DNA of 64,000 nt from Dermanyssus gallinae (lineage: Eukaryota; Arthropoda; Arachnida; Mesostigmata; Dermanyssidae), in NCBI GenBank assembly GCA_003439945.1, contig QVRM01004838.1, positions 258,109 through 322,108 on the forward strand, written 5' to 3'. Below are positions 36,091 through 48,070 of the stretch, piece by piece. The position numbers were made by a program, and so were the translations under genes. Under the pieces are notes generated by a model. The model saw nothing but the letters and a program-made list of their open reading frames with translations. It made no database searches and had not been told where the DNA came from. Each line of letters starts with the position of its first letter. Within the stretch, counting starts at the first letter, position 1.

Positions 36091-36642
36091 GATGCGACCA
36101 CCCTCTACGCATCGCGGTAATGACCTGATCGATGTGTTGGTTGGTTGGCTGGTTGCTGACTGGGCAGTTGGATGGATGACTAGATGACTCTGTGACTTTC
36201 GTATTTACTTACGAGCGGCCATATTTCCACTGTCGACGCCGTTGCATTCAAACTCAGCGAGCGACAAGGTGATCATCGGGGCAAGATAAGCTCATCATCG
36301 TCACCGGCGATCGGATCGGATCGTCGGCAGCCACCGGCAGACATCCGCCGAACGCCGTCAGCAGATGCAGTCGACGAGATAAATCGAAACAGAGCTGGAC
36401 TACAGGAGGCAACAACAATTTAACATCAAGTAACACAGTAATAACAAAGCCAACAACAACAACAATATAACATCAAGTAGCACAGTAATAACAGAGCCAA
36501 CAACAACAACCATAACCATAACCACAACCCAACTTGGAGGAACGAAGAAAAACACGCACAATACAAGACCTACTGCAGCAGCGCCAGCAGCAGTAGTGAG
36601 TGAGCAGAAAGATCTTCAACAACTCTTGGCTGGCTCTCTCTG

Positions 36643-36781
<139 letters not shown>

Positions 36782-37230
36782 GCAATGATTACTAAGCAAG
36801 CAAGCGAAAAGGTGGTAGCTGGAGAATTAGCTGGAGTAGCGAACGCAATCGAGGGAGTCGTCCGTCTCCTACCAAGCACTGAACACAACGACAACGACAC
36901 AAGGACAACGAACGCACATAGCAGTTAGGAGACAATCTCTTCTAAGTGAGAAAAAAAAGCCTAAGCGGCGGATAGATCAAATTAAGAGAGATAGAGAGCG
37001 CGCGCGCTTGCTGTAGAAAGATAGGAAGACAGAATGCAAGAGAGCAACAGAGATGAAGGATCGATGAAGAAGGGACACTCTAACGACGGGATTTCTCGTA
37101 TTGTATCCCTATTTAGGCTGGTGCACATGTCGACGACGTCAACGACGACGACGACGACAGACGGGAACACTCGGAATAGAATTGACTCGATGGACGACCA
37201 CACTGGCGAGTGCAGCCGCCAGTACACATC

Positions 37231-37233
<3 letters not shown>

Positions 37234-37285
<52 letters not shown>

Positions 37286-37309
37286 TTATATATATATATA
37301 TATATATAA
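37234..37309. repeat. Compound (TA)n(TG)n(TA)n array
   Basis: Two TA arrays joined by a short TGTGTGTGTTTA segment. Confidence 0.95.
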
Positions 37310-38211
37310 AATAAGATGAACACAGAGCGAGCAGCGTGCGCGAGCACCACAACATTGGCAACAAGAGAAGGCAACTGTAGTGGCACAAACAAAATTATGA
37401 TCGAAAACGCGAATTAAATACCGCTGTGTACTTCTGCCGCTGATGATGATTTTGATGGTGGTGGTGGTGCTGCTGCCGCTGTTGCTGGCCGCTTGGCTCC
37501 GTTGGTGGCATCTCAGCGGGTAGACTGGCCGACGACAAATCGAAGACGGCAGTGAACGGACTCGGTGCTCTGTGCTGTTGTGTCTGTGTTACGTTACGTA
37601 TGTGCGTATGTATGTTTGTATGTATATATATATATATATGCGGCATCACCGTCACCACCACTACTAATACCACCACTACCACCATCACCATCTTCATCAT
37701 CATCATCATCATCATCACCATCATCTTTACCATCATGGTTGCTCTTGCTGAGGTCGTTTATTCAATGTGTTCATGCTGCTGCCGCTGCTCCAGTGTTGAC
37801 CGAACACTTAAGCGATCAGCGCTGAGGCTGACTGTCGCCCAGTCTGTCTCGAACCAAACTCACTCGAAAGCCCCCAGAAGCCATTTCTGTAGCAGCAGTA
37901 ATAGTGGCTAGAACAATTAGCAATGACAGTAACGGCAACATCAGCAATGCGGATACCTTGTTGCTCGATGTAGTTCTAGTCTTTCTAATCTGATTACATT
38001 TCCCCATTGCCCAATTTATAGTCCGTTGCCTTCTCTTCTCCTTCCACTTTATCGTAGCTCTCTATAAAGGCGTCCCCCGCGGACCCACTTTGGCCAGGCG
38101 AACCCACTATTCGCTTGGACGTGTATTATCTCTTTGCAGGCATCTCCTGAACTTTACAACCATGTAGTTGCTACTTGTCCTCATATACACTTTATCCCTC
38201 TCTCTTTTTTA

Positions 38212-38230
<19 letters not shown>

Positions 38231-38265
<35 letters not shown>
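38231..38265. repeat. (TA)n array next to a CT run
   Basis: A TC run ending at 38230 passes directly into about 17 TA units. It lies about 70 bases before a SINE B copy. Confidence 0.9.
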
Positions 38266-38273
<8 letters not shown>

Positions 38274-38331
38274 ATTTAATTCTAGGCTGACCTTCGTCCT
38301 CTGTGGGCTATCTTCGATGCACTGTTGGCCG

Positions 38332-38515
38332 GACATGTTGAGATACCTAGGTCTTCCTCAACAGTCCACGTAGTCAAATTAAATCATACCGCTGACTGTC
38401 AGCAGTATGGTTTATTACCTGTTGTCAATGAGAATCGCTGCATAAAAATTCGATCAATAACGGGGTTGGAACCGGCAATACCCCGGTAGATATAGCCCCT
38501 AGACCACGCAGCCAC
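38332..38515 (-). mobile_element. SINE family B copy with good box B
   Basis: On the minus strand the head reads GTGGCTGCGTGGTCTAGGGG, then CTATATCTACCGGGGTATTG and a box B-like GGTTCCAACCCC (complement of 38462-38473). The body continues with CGATTCTCATTGACAACAGG and the tail with GACCTAGGTATCTCAACATG. The copies at 18081 and 48621 share this order. Of the three long copies, this one has the most tRNA-like promoter. Confidence 0.85.
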
Positions 38516-39083
38516 ACACGTATTCAGCATCCATTGCGAAGAATGGCTATATTCTCGGTGCAAAGCGGAGGAAAAACTTGAACCCCAACGATCGTGAAGA
38601 TAGGGATTTGTGATGGTCCAGAAGAAGTTCAGAAGAAGAACTTGTCGGATTGCTTCGCGCAAAGAGGAGCAGCTGGAAAAACTGAAAGAGTGTATGCAAG
38701 CTGGCTCAATGGGCACATTGAACGAGATCGTAAGCAAGAAACAAACGAATGTAAAAAAAAGACTGAATTTGCGGAGAGGTTTCTGATTAAGATGTTCAAA
38801 CTTGTTCATGATACGTTTTCTTCATGCAGAATTTTTGGTGGTGGTGAGGGCATTGTAGTGTGGGCCCCAGCTATCGACACGGCGGTATACCTGTGACGGC
38901 GGCTTTGCATACATTTCGAGATTCCGCGCAAACATCCACGACAAATCCACGATTTTGTTCTACAACAGAAAGTTAAATTCCTTCAGAACTACCTGAATCT
39001 GGTGTGATTGACGTTCGTCGTTTATACACTAGCGAACAAAACTCGAAGAAGCCGCTCACAAATGTAGCTATAACGTTTGAACG
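38516..39083. other. Unassigned sequence
   Basis: A 100-codon frame at 38594-38896 has no recognisable motif. It contains an 18-base match to the mariner transposase gene (near 38645), considered under rejected observations. Confidence 0.35.
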
Positions 39084-39392
39084 GTGGCACTGCTATTTGT
39101 AGTCTACAAGGTGCACACTGTAGTCCTGCCAGTGAATTATCCAGTGTTATGTGTCAAGTTCCAACGTACAGAGTATGTAGCAAATAGATCCAAGCAACGG
39201 GCATGTCGTAAATGCGAAGAAGCTGATCGCTTGGCGGTTGAATACACCAATAACCCTAGATGTGTCGTCGTATTGACCAAGCTTTTTCTACCAGGGAGAG
39301 CCCGAATCCTCCAACAGGTAATGGTGGTTTATCCTACAGCCACCATTAGAGACGAGTCGAAGACGCCGAGGATAGCTCTCAGGCTGCTGTAG
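39084..39392 (+). pseudogene. LINE ORF1 zinc-knuckle fragment
   Basis: The frame reads VLCVKFQRTEYVANRSKQRA then CRKCEEADRLAVEYTNNPRC. This keeps the spacing of two CCHC knuckles and the start of a third, with several ligands lost: F for the second Cys, E for Gly-His and R for His. The pattern C-QRTGHxA-x-C / CRKCGEAGHLA-x-C / RC-x2-C is that of R1/Jockey-type ORF1 proteins, which coat element RNA. A stop follows at 39390. The R1-like ORF2 remnant at 10.9-13.3 kb could be from a related element, but I cannot link them. Confidence 0.55.
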
Positions 39393-39792
39393 CCACATAG
39401 GCTGCCATACCAGGCCCTGTTGTTAGAGGCATCTCGTCAGCAGCCGACGATCCAACGCCGCAGTTAATTCTCCGGAACCTTCGTCTCCTTTTTGCAAAGC
39501 TGCTAAGAATTCAAGTCGGTATGTATGAAATTATACGTGTCAACCCATTCGACGCTACCGAGTACTTGTTAGCAAGTCGGTCCTCAAGTCTACTCATTAC
39601 GTCTAAAACTACTCTTGGAAATCTCTCGACTTGATCACAGGGCATTGAAAGCAGTTAGTCCAGGATTTAGCGAACCTTCAGATGGTGATAGAAGTTTCTA
39701 CGAGTACAGCCCCTACATATTAGCCCCACACAGCACAGGCCCCGATTTCGATGTAATCCAAGTAATCCGATTCCTGGGGGGTGGGGAGGAAT
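39393..39792. other. Unassigned sequence
   Basis: Lies between the ORF1 fragment and repeat family C and may be part of the same retroelement. The frame at 39615-39842 has no clear motif. Confidence 0.3.
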
Positions 39793-39901
39793 CCGGTTTA
39801 GTGGGTTTTGCGAGTCTCACACTAGTCACCGCAGGCTGCTAGTGGCGCATGTGCATCATGCATTACCGAAACCTCCCAGAACAAAAAAAAAAAAAAAAAA
39901 A
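39793..39901 (+). repeat. Repeat family C, copy 2, with A19 tail
   Basis: Matches 35884-35966 from GGTTTAGTGGGTTTTGCGAG to GGCGCATGTGCATCATGCAT. It is followed after ACCTCCCAGAAC by 19 adenines (39883-39901). A repeated 3' block with a poly(A) tract points to retrotransposition of an unidentified poly(A) retroelement. Confidence 0.6.
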
Positions 39902-40159
39902 GCCCCTACAGTGTTACCTTTAGCGAAAAAAAACTCAGAAACCGCTCATAATGTAAGATAATACTTTCTCATCGCGAGCTCCCGGAGTCCCCTCGACTTC
40001 TTCTACAGCTCTCTATGAATCCGAGCGCCCAATATGTCGAAAGATGTTTACCTCAAGGGTTTTATTGAGACACATTTATTCTATGCATTCAGAACCGAAG
40101 GCCCATAGGCAGCCTGTAACGGTACCCACAGGCATACAACATACACAGATGACAGCTCA

Positions 40160-40480
40160 CATTCAGTTTGTTTTTAAACACGCAAGGATGATACGTATAA
40201 AACCTAAGACAGTAAGAAGGATTGTGCTGGAATGTATGTTTAAAGTCTTAAATGGAATAGTGACCAACAATCATCTGCTACAGTTTGCTTCTAGTATCTT
40301 TCGCCTTTCAAACGTCAAAAATGACACGCGTTCGTTGGCAGACATTCGCTTCGTGTACTAACGTTTTCTGATCAATGCTTGTTTAAGATTTACTCTCTCG
40401 GGCACTGGGTAATGCATTTGACAAACTCATTGAGATTTTACTCCATCGTAATTATTTGCTAAGAAATCTTAAAAAGGGAT
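40160..40480 (+). pseudogene. LINE C-terminal end fragment
   Basis: The frame ending at 40361 contains CMFKVLNGIVTNNHLLQFAS and SNVKNDTRSLADIRFVY. After a stop, FLINACLRF then follows. This follows the F-x-K-LLNG-x-x-D-x-x-LL ... TRS ... P-x-NR-x-LR pattern at the very end of Jockey-type LINE ORF2 proteins. No RT motifs precede it here, so it is a 5'-truncated tail. It is followed closely by a piece of a different RT element. Confidence 0.5.
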
Positions 40481-40589
40481 GGCACAACCAGCCTTATAGC
40501 ATGCTCATTCACACTCCATAGGATCGCAGCGAAGATTGCCAGCTGAAGGAATACGTCACGAATAGGCAAATCAATAGGTAAACGCCAGA

Positions 40590-41640
40590 TTGGCTTTGCT
40601 ACTAGAAGTGTCGATTGATATTGCGCAAATATATCTTCAGTCCAGATCAGAAAACATAGTTATGGTGCAGACTTTCAAAAGCCTTCGAAGGTGTCGAACT
40701 TCTAAAGACTGTTGTCTCCCATTTGTCTGACCTATACGATTAGATTATGCGCAAACAGCAATCCAACTTAATTGCTGTTCACGTTATATTTTCACAGTCG
40801 GACTCACAGCAGGGCAACCCCCACTATTTTGCAATGCCATCAAGGAGTTCATAGACTCTCTTGAGTCCCTGCTTAATGTATGGTACTTAGATGACGGTGT
40901 GCTAGCTGGTGACGCTATGAGGGTAGCTCGTGATATTCGGAAGGTACTAGATTTGGCAATGAAGAGCGGGTTATGCCTCAATCCACAAAAATGCGAAGTC
41001 TTTATGTCGGGGCTATTAATATCCGACTCCTTAGTCAGACTGGTAACCGACCTCATTCCAGATTGTATCAGAACAAATGAGACATTCCACTACTAGGCGT
41101 ACCACTTCTTGATTATGGGAAGAAAGTTCAGATACCTGTTTGATTAAAAGTTAAAATCGCTCCCAAGTCGCTTAAGTCTTCTGAGAGCACATAGGAGCTT
41201 GTTTCTTTCAAGGCCGCATCCGCTATGGGAATTAATTAAACAAATAGTAAAAATCTGTTAGAAAAGTTGAACGCCCAGGCGTTGAAGTCCCTGTCTTCCT
41301 TAGTTAATCTAAATCTAGCAGAGGCAGCTTTTAGGCAAAGCCTACTGCCCGTGGCAGGAAGAGGTGTAGATATTTCAGACGCTGTCTCGGTCGCAAGCTT
41401 CACAAAGGTTGCATCAATATCTAATGCCTGGTAAAGAGTGTCAAGATAACTAGATTCTCCAGCTGGGGAAATGTTACATACCCTACTAGCTTATTCCAGA
41501 GAATGCCTCTTTGCGTGCACCCCCTCGCTGAGGACCCGGTTTTGCAGGTCAAGCCGAGTCGCGCCATTGAATGATATACGAATAGCCAATTCTATATGTC
41601 CAGCAGGAGACGAGGTGAACAATCACGCCGTAGAGCAGTT
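40590..41640 (+). pseudogene. RT element: YLDD reverse transcriptase palm
   Basis: This fragment supplies the RT core missing from the related copies at 5.8-7.3 and 34.2 kb. Read across frames: an IGFATRS-like segment and a DF-x-NAF-like trace (40590-40700); QQG-x-P and LFCNAIKEFIDSLESLL (40800-40880), the QGDPLGPLLF region; VWYLDDGVLAGD, the catalytic box with YLDD at 40884-40895; and MKSGLCLNPQKCEVFMSG, the G-L-x-LN-x-x-KCE motif (40955-41010). Downstream come FHYLGVP (near 41085), NLAEAAFRQSLLPVARGRGV (41310-41370) and LLAYSRECL. The YLDD box and KCE motif differ from the YADD/KT pattern of the Jockey-type LINEs in this window. Stops and frameshifts are frequent. The element type is uncertain. 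Confidence 0.75.
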
Positions 41641-42718
41641 TCATCTAGTGATGCTGGTTTACAACACATCTAATGGTTTAGATCTGGTTATGCATGGTTT
41701 ACATCTGGTAATGCAGGATACCAAGTGCTCCTGTTGGGACACTTTTAGATAACTTTTTCGTCAGGATTTGTATTCGTCCTTTGAATACTGGCAATAGTCG
41801 ATCTAGTCAAAGGGACACAACAAGGCGGCAACAAGAGCTTCAGCAGCACAGATATAGCAAAACAACATCACCAACAGTGCAAAATATTGTTGTAGTAGTT
41901 GCAGCAGCAGTAATCATACAAATAGCTACAAACGTAATGGCAATGACGGCAAAGCGGGTACGGCAATAAATACGTACAACATCACCGCAAACACTGTTAC
42001 TGTTAACTGACAATGACACGAAGGGAGGGGGGAAGAAGTCGGAAACAAAACCATCTGAAGAGCAGGACGACGCACGATGAAGACCGAGAAGACGACGATG
42101 AAGACAACAACAGCAACAACAACGACAGAACAGCAACAACAACAGCAACAACAACGACAGAACAGCAACAACAACAGTAACAACAACAACAATAACAACA
42201 ATGATGATGATGATGACGGCAGCCAGTCGACAAAAACGAGTGAGGATAACAAATGATCTTCCAATTAGCCCTGCGAATCATGCTATCTTCATCTTTGTGG
42301 TACTTCTCTGGCCTCGCTTGCCTGACCGCCCGCGTCTTTTTCCTCCGCGGCTGCTTCTGATGCTGATCGTGCATTTGTTGTTGCTGTTACTGGAGTTGTT
42401 GCTATAATTTCCGTTGTTGTTGCTACGCCTGCCGTGCCGATTGTTGTTGTTGTTGTTGTTGCTACTGTTGTTATTGTGTTGTTGTTTTTTATTGCCGGCG
42501 CAGCTGCTGCCGCTAATTGTTGGCGTTGATCTGCTTTGTCCTGCCCCCTTGAAGATTTCACTCTATCTACATCTTTAGTTACGCCGGCAGTTCAACAATA
42601 CTTCGCACGCTTCACGTTTGAGCCAGCGTCACCACGGACTTGCCTGTTCTAGCCGCTAGCTACAAGTGCTGGCCGGTGAACTGGTCGATAGTTGACACTC
42701 ACAAACAGCTTGTACAGT
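41641..42718. other. CAA/GTT-rich non-coding sequence
   Basis: CAA-rich at about 42097-42205, including a repeated AACAGCAACAACAACGACAG block, and GTT-rich at 42370-42486. The frames here are composition artefacts. Confidence 0.6.
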
Positions 42719-42891
<173 letters not shown>

Positions 42892-45279
42892 GTCATCACA
42901 GTCACCAACGTCATCATCAACAGCTGTCGCCTTTCAGACAGAACCAGATTATCTACTAATTAACAGGGCATAAAATTAACTAAGTATTTAAGTTAATTTA
43001 ATAGCATATAATTATATTATGGGATAAAGACTAAACGACACATTAATTTGCCATTCAAGGCTGCTCGGCTTGAAAAGCTCGACTTTGTGCGGCTTAGAGC
43101 TCAACTTTGATAATTTCTGCGAACCCTCCTATCATTGGCCAGCACGAATGACTTTTGAAAAGCACCTCTATGACAGATCCGCAAAGGGGGATGTTGTTGC
43201 TAGAGTTGGGTCCAAAAAACCGTGTTACGGGAGTCTCCGTGAGGTATGATTTTTATGCTATTTTCGGCCACGAACTGAGACGCCAGGTCGTTTGTACCGC
43301 AAAGGTGTATTTGCAGTAATGCTTCTGGCTAGTTTGTTTGCGACAGTTGCGGAGGTTTGTGACCCGTAATCTGTTTGCTAGGCACTGCCAGCTTGCGTAG
43401 TGTCTCTTTCTGTTACATACAGAGCATTCATGTTGAGGATGCAGTCTTTTGCGATGCGCCCTTGCTCTCTGCATTTTAAGTACGGTGCTATGTTGGTAGC
43501 GCAGCGGTACAGACCGTATGATCAGATTTAGATATGAGGAACAATGGGGCTCCGAGACCATTTTGTCGACTCAACAAGGATATTATATATATATGTCTTA
43601 GGCGCAAAAGCCGTCTTTTGCGAATGGATTTGGGCTAAATTGACTTATCCAGGGCTTTATTTCTGGCCGCTTTGATCCGTAAGGTGATGTTTGTAACGTA
43701 ATTCTACTGTTTTCTGGCATTTGACACGAATTCCCATGGTTGTGCCTAAATATTATTTGCGGGAACCTGAATGGAGAACTCGTTTTTCATTCTCTTGACA
43801 TGAGGTACCATCTTTACATAAGGTGCTCGTTGCTGAAGCTGGGGTGTTTTTAACCCGCTCGATTGTCAGGACTTCTTGATTCGTAGGACGACAGCTTCTC
43901 TTCCGTTAGAGGAAGCAAGTCATCTTGGCGTCCAGAAAATGCGACGAGAGTCTCTTGATGAGGCGATCTTCTTTGTCGGAACTTTGTGGTAGCAATAAAG
44001 CTCTTGCGGAGCCTTGTCTCGTAGCATACTTTTCTTATTGAGGTGTGTGTTAGTGTGGGTGCGTATTGGCCAGCCCTTTCAATGGCAAATGTGTATTGTG
44101 TTTTGCTTAGCATCTGTATGAGGAGGCCTTGTAACTCGACCACTATGAATTCCCCTCGTGGTGGTAGAGGATAGAGCTCTGAATGTAGGTTCGTATTCGT
44201 CTCGATAGACTAACCCTTTGGTAAAGCCCATCTCAAGGGCTCTGCGGCAGTATCAAGCATATTGGGACCCAGAGTTTGTACTGCTCTAGAGATCAGTCAG
44301 TGTGTCATCCGGTGTCTGCTGATTAGTTTTTCGTCATTACGAGCTAGATATCGCCGTGTTCTATATAGTAGGACGACGCCGGCACCTTTCGCCAAGAACT
44401 ACGATGGGGGAGACCAGCTCGTCGATTCTGCGAGCCACAGTTACGTCTACTGGGTTCCGATGCAGATCGCTATAATTTCTTGAGCGCCTGACCGTTTTCG
44501 AGTATCGCACATGGCCACGGTTGAGTTGCTGCATGCGGCAGCGATTCGAATTTGCACTTCGCGACGTTGGAATTGTCGCACATGTCAACTTGTAAATTGC
44601 CACCTGTTACACTAGGGGGTATTTAGGTTGTCGGGTCGAGAATTTTCAATGTGAGATTTAGTTATCACCATGCTTAAAAAAGAAGTATAAAAAACAAATA
44701 GGTCTGGCATACAAACAACGGCACCCGCTTTAGCCGAACGAAACACACACTTCGCAATCAAAATTGGACCAGCCGGAGAGACCGAAATTAAAATTAAACA
44801 TTTATTAATAAAGATTGTTGAATTTAGACTGAATTTGAGTAAATGGCGGACGACCTTTTCCACCTTAAGGTCGCTGCACTGGTTGTTGTTGTTGTTGCTG
44901 TTGCTATTCAGATTGTAGTGGTGTTATTGTCATTGTTTATCGTCTCAATGTTTGTCCTCTTCTCCTCGTCACCGTTATATTTGGTAAAATAGACAACTGG
45001 CCAGTTTTTATCGTCAATCACGTCGACCTTTTCCTGTGTTCGGATTTCATCCTTTACACGTGGACCGGCTCTTGCTCATCTGGCCGCAAAGGACACGGCG
45101 GGTCTTGCAGTGCGCGAGCAGACGGGCAAGTGCAAATCATACTAGCTATAGTGGTACTTCATTTATGCACTGTACGATGGATACCGTGATGCTTCCTAGG
45201 GACGGTTGCGATTGTGTGTGGGCAGAAATAATTGTTGCGCCTAATGCTTTCTGTCAGTCGTAAGTCACAGACGTGAAAT
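42892..45279. other. Unassigned sequence with minus-strand open frames
   Basis: Minus-strand frames of 102, 97, 80 and 83 codons (43253-43561, 43850-44143, 44361-44603, 44612-44863). The first contains CSVCNRKRHYASWQC, close to a CCHC zinc knuckle but with one extra residue. This could be a decayed gag of an unrecognised element; the evidence is thin. There is a short TA run at 43584-43594 and a (GTT)n run at 44881-44898. Confidence 0.35.
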
Positions 45280-46930
45280 TATCTGCACCCACTATACTCG
45301 CCATTTCACGCCACCTAGTGTAGTGGTTCGTTTCGCCAAAACTTTCCGCACCGCAGTCGAATATGGACACAAGGCCGAGGTTCTGGTGAGCTACTTCAAA
45401 AGTGTCTACATACAGCCTCAAAACGTCTCCATCACGAGAATCAAGCAAACGGCACACACACTAAACGACATTGAATTCCATACTTTCATTGTGCTCGAAA
45501 AACTTCGAAATCTGAAATGCAAAAGCACATCTACGCCTGATAGGCTACTACCTATTATATTCAAAGAACTGGCCGAGTTTTTAACGGAGCCGCTGGCAAT
45601 AATTTTGGCGAAGTTCCCACCATCTTCCGTGAATTCATTGTCACACCTGTGCATAAAAAGGGCTCTAGAGCAACTGCTGAGAATTACTGACCTATTGCCC
45701 AATAGTTATCCCCTGTTTTATCATAGAAAAAAATAGTTGTTGATTGCATCTATAATTTCTAATCGTCCAACCAACTTTTAGACAATCAGCAACACAGATT
45801 CACTAAAGGCCGATCGACAGCAACCCAATTATTGGAGGTCTCTCATGGCTGGGCCCTGGCGCGAAATTACGTATCTCCGCTCCACATCGTTTACTTTGAC
45901 TTTTCGCGCGCTTTTGATCGGGTTGACCACCAAATTTTTCTAAGCAAGATGGAATCGCTAGGCATCGGACCTAGGGTTCGAAATTGGTGCCAAGCCTATC
46001 TCACTGTCAGGAGCTTTAGGGACAAGATTAAAAGTGCTATGTCTAGTACTGCTCCATGTCCGTCTGGAGTCCCGCAGGGTTTCTGCCTAGGACCGCTCCT
46101 GTATGCAATTTTTGCTCAAGACCTTAAACTCGTCCTTGGCAGGCTCGACGTGATTTACAAGCTTTATGCCAACGACCGAAAGATATACATTGAAGGTAAA
46201 GACGAAAAAGACAAGGCCGAGTTACAGAAGGCAATTTATGCCGTGCTACTATGGGCCCACTTGAATAGAATGGAAATATCCACTTCTAAATGCGCCGTGC
46301 TAAAAACAGTCAAGGACGACACTTCATATTTTATGAACGGCCATAGTATACCTGAAGTGTCAATATACAAAGACCTAGGTGTTACATTTGATTACAAAAT
46401 GAAGTATACTTCTCATATCGCCGAAGTTGTAAAATCTGCGTCTCGGCTGTGCAATCTCATTCTTAGAGCGTTTATCGGACATGACCCAGCAATGTACATA
46501 AAACTGTATAATACGCTTATTGTACCAAAGTAGACATACTGTTCACACGTGTGGGCGCCCTTTTATAGAAAATATGTAGAACTGCTCCAGCGAGTGCAGG
46601 ATAAAATTGTCAAACGAGTCTCATGGCGCTGCAATGCAAGACGCGAGAGCCTCGTACTCCCAACCGTGAACGAGTACCAAATGCAAGTTGACGTGAGACT
46701 TTTTAAACAACTAATTCGGAGTAATACATTTAGTACCTTTTTCACATTACGTCCAAATAATCTACGTAGTGGTTTGTCAATTACTCCACCGAAAGTTGTT
46801 AATGTCGAAGTTGTGAATAACGCGTTTGCATTGAGAGTTTCGCGACGTGCCCATGAGTGTAAAGACTACAATATGATTTTAACACCCCTTTTTCAACAAA
46901 AAAGACTTTGTATTGTATTGTATCTGTAAT
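45280..46930 (+). pseudogene. LINE ORF2 RT to 3' end, lightly decayed
   Basis: The best-preserved LINE copy here. It has a pre-RT segment with LRNLKCKSTSTPDRLLPIIF and LAEFLTEPLA (45480-45600), then a frame break. The main frame (45832-46530) reads HIVYFDFSRAFDRVDH (palm motif A), SGVPQGFCLGPLLYAIF (motif B), KLYANDRKIYIEG (catalytic box, YADD changed to YAND, at 46165-46176), STSKCAVLK, and YKDLGVTFDYKMKYTSHI. A TAG at 46531 interrupts it where LEYCSHVW is expected; the same frame continues to 46929 with WAPFYRKYVELLQRVQDKIV. The copy ends in TTTGTATTGTATTGTATCTG (46907 onward), a short-repeat tail like those of CR1/L2/Jockey-type LINEs. It is inactive: a catalytic Asp is lost, with an internal stop and frameshifts. 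The endonuclease is missing. Confidence 0.88.
46907..46925 (+). repeat. LINE 3' tail of TTGTA units
   Basis: About three TTGTA units close the LINE. Such microsatellite-like tails, in place of poly(A), mark the 3' end recognised by some LINE reverse transcriptases. Confidence 0.65.
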
Positions 46931-47380
46931 ACCATTAAGACTGCTACTGGTGGCACTAATGGGTACCACCTATAAAGGAAATTATAAATTGATTTATTTC
47001 TGTTCAGGCACATGATTAATTCCCGTGCGTCTCTCTCTGGATACTTTATATTTTTTACGGATGAATAGAAGGAGAGTCATATAATTCAGCAAAATATTTT
47101 TTTATTATCTAATACAATGAAGGATTGCAAATGTTCTGCTTAAGTGAAATCACTAAGATCTGTTATATCGATGTGGCTGATCAGATATAGCTATAGAAAA
47201 TGCGCAAATGCGAGAGAACGAGTTGTTCGATGGAGAAACTGAGTGTACCAGTTGGACCATTAGTGGACGCCACCCACGCTCCCTCTGTGATCTCAGGACT
47301 TTATGGAAAGAATCCCCTCCGTTAACATACGACTTTATGAAAAAAATGACATCAGGTGTATGTATGTATATGTTTGTGTG
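46931..47380. other. Anonymous sequence
   Basis: I see no coding or element motif between the LINE tail and the TA array. Confidence 0.5.
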
Positions 47381-47385
47381 TATAT

Positions 47386-47480
<95 letters not shown>
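47381..47480. repeat. (TA)n array, about 100 bp
   Basis: About 50 TA units with one AAATA interruption near 47398-47402. Tyr/Ile frames on both strands derive from it. Confidence 0.97.
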
Positions 47481-47483
<3 letters not shown>

Positions 47484-47609
47484 GTTGTTTTTAATGGAAA
47501 CGTCTTCTCCGGATGGCAAATTTCTTTACATTCAGCAACAATTGTGACAAGTAAGGGCATTTTGCAGAAAAAAAGGTTATCGCCCGTATCTGCAATATAT
47601 ATATATATA

Positions 47610-48070
47610 CATGACTTGCTTCACCGCAGCTTAATGCCGTTAGTGTTGATGAGGATGTTCGGGTGTTTCTATCTGGCGCATATGACATGCGCCGTAGATG
47701 TTGCTAAAGCAGGGTTGATCGATGGCTAAAGACTGAAATGAATTTGTAATTTGGCAAATTTGATAATCACTTGAAAGCAACATATAGTCGTCAGTCTACT
47801 CTTTGCAGCTCATTATTTTTTACTTTGCTACAATACAACATTTCTATTATTAATAGTATTATCAGAGCAGCTTTTGTAGTTCGTATAAAGCGGCAACGAA
47901 CACTGAGAAACGTTTGCGACAGTATAAGCAACAGCAACACTTATTGCGAAATGCAATTATCCCAACATACTCACACCAATCAGCTGCGATCCATCATCCG
48001 ACGTGGGGTCGTCCCAGAAATGGAAATTACTGATTTTGATAAGACGTGATGAGTCAGCCAACTCAAACTA
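47610..48070 (+). repeat. Duplicated 450-bp unit D, copy 1
   Basis: Aligns in order with 48849-49290. Shared blocks are CTTCACC, GATGTTNGGGTGT, GCAAATTTGATAATCAC, TCTACTCTTTGC, a TATTAATAGTATTA-like run, CGGCAACG, GAAATGCAATTATCCC, CCAATCAGC and ATCCATCATCCG. No frame is conserved and there are no obvious terminal repeats. It may be an unknown non-autonomous transposon or a segmental duplication. Confidence 0.8.

Noticed and set aside
38640..38665. An 18-base exact match (CGGATTGCTTCGCGCAAA) to the mariner transposase gene at 8697-8714
   Set aside because: The similarity stops abruptly on both sides and there are no inverted repeats nearby. One such match is only mildly unexpected across 64 kb, so I do not call a mariner fragment here.
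43253..43561. A gag-like zinc knuckle on the minus strand
   Set aside because: CSVCNRKRHYASWQC has one residue too many between His and the last Cys. No other gag or polymerase motif is nearby.
44150..44215. A possible tRNA gene (TGGTAGAGGATAGAGC and GGTTCGTATTC)
   Set aside because: The boxes look tRNA-like in isolation, but I could not pair an acceptor stem, and the spacing and anticodon arm do not fit.
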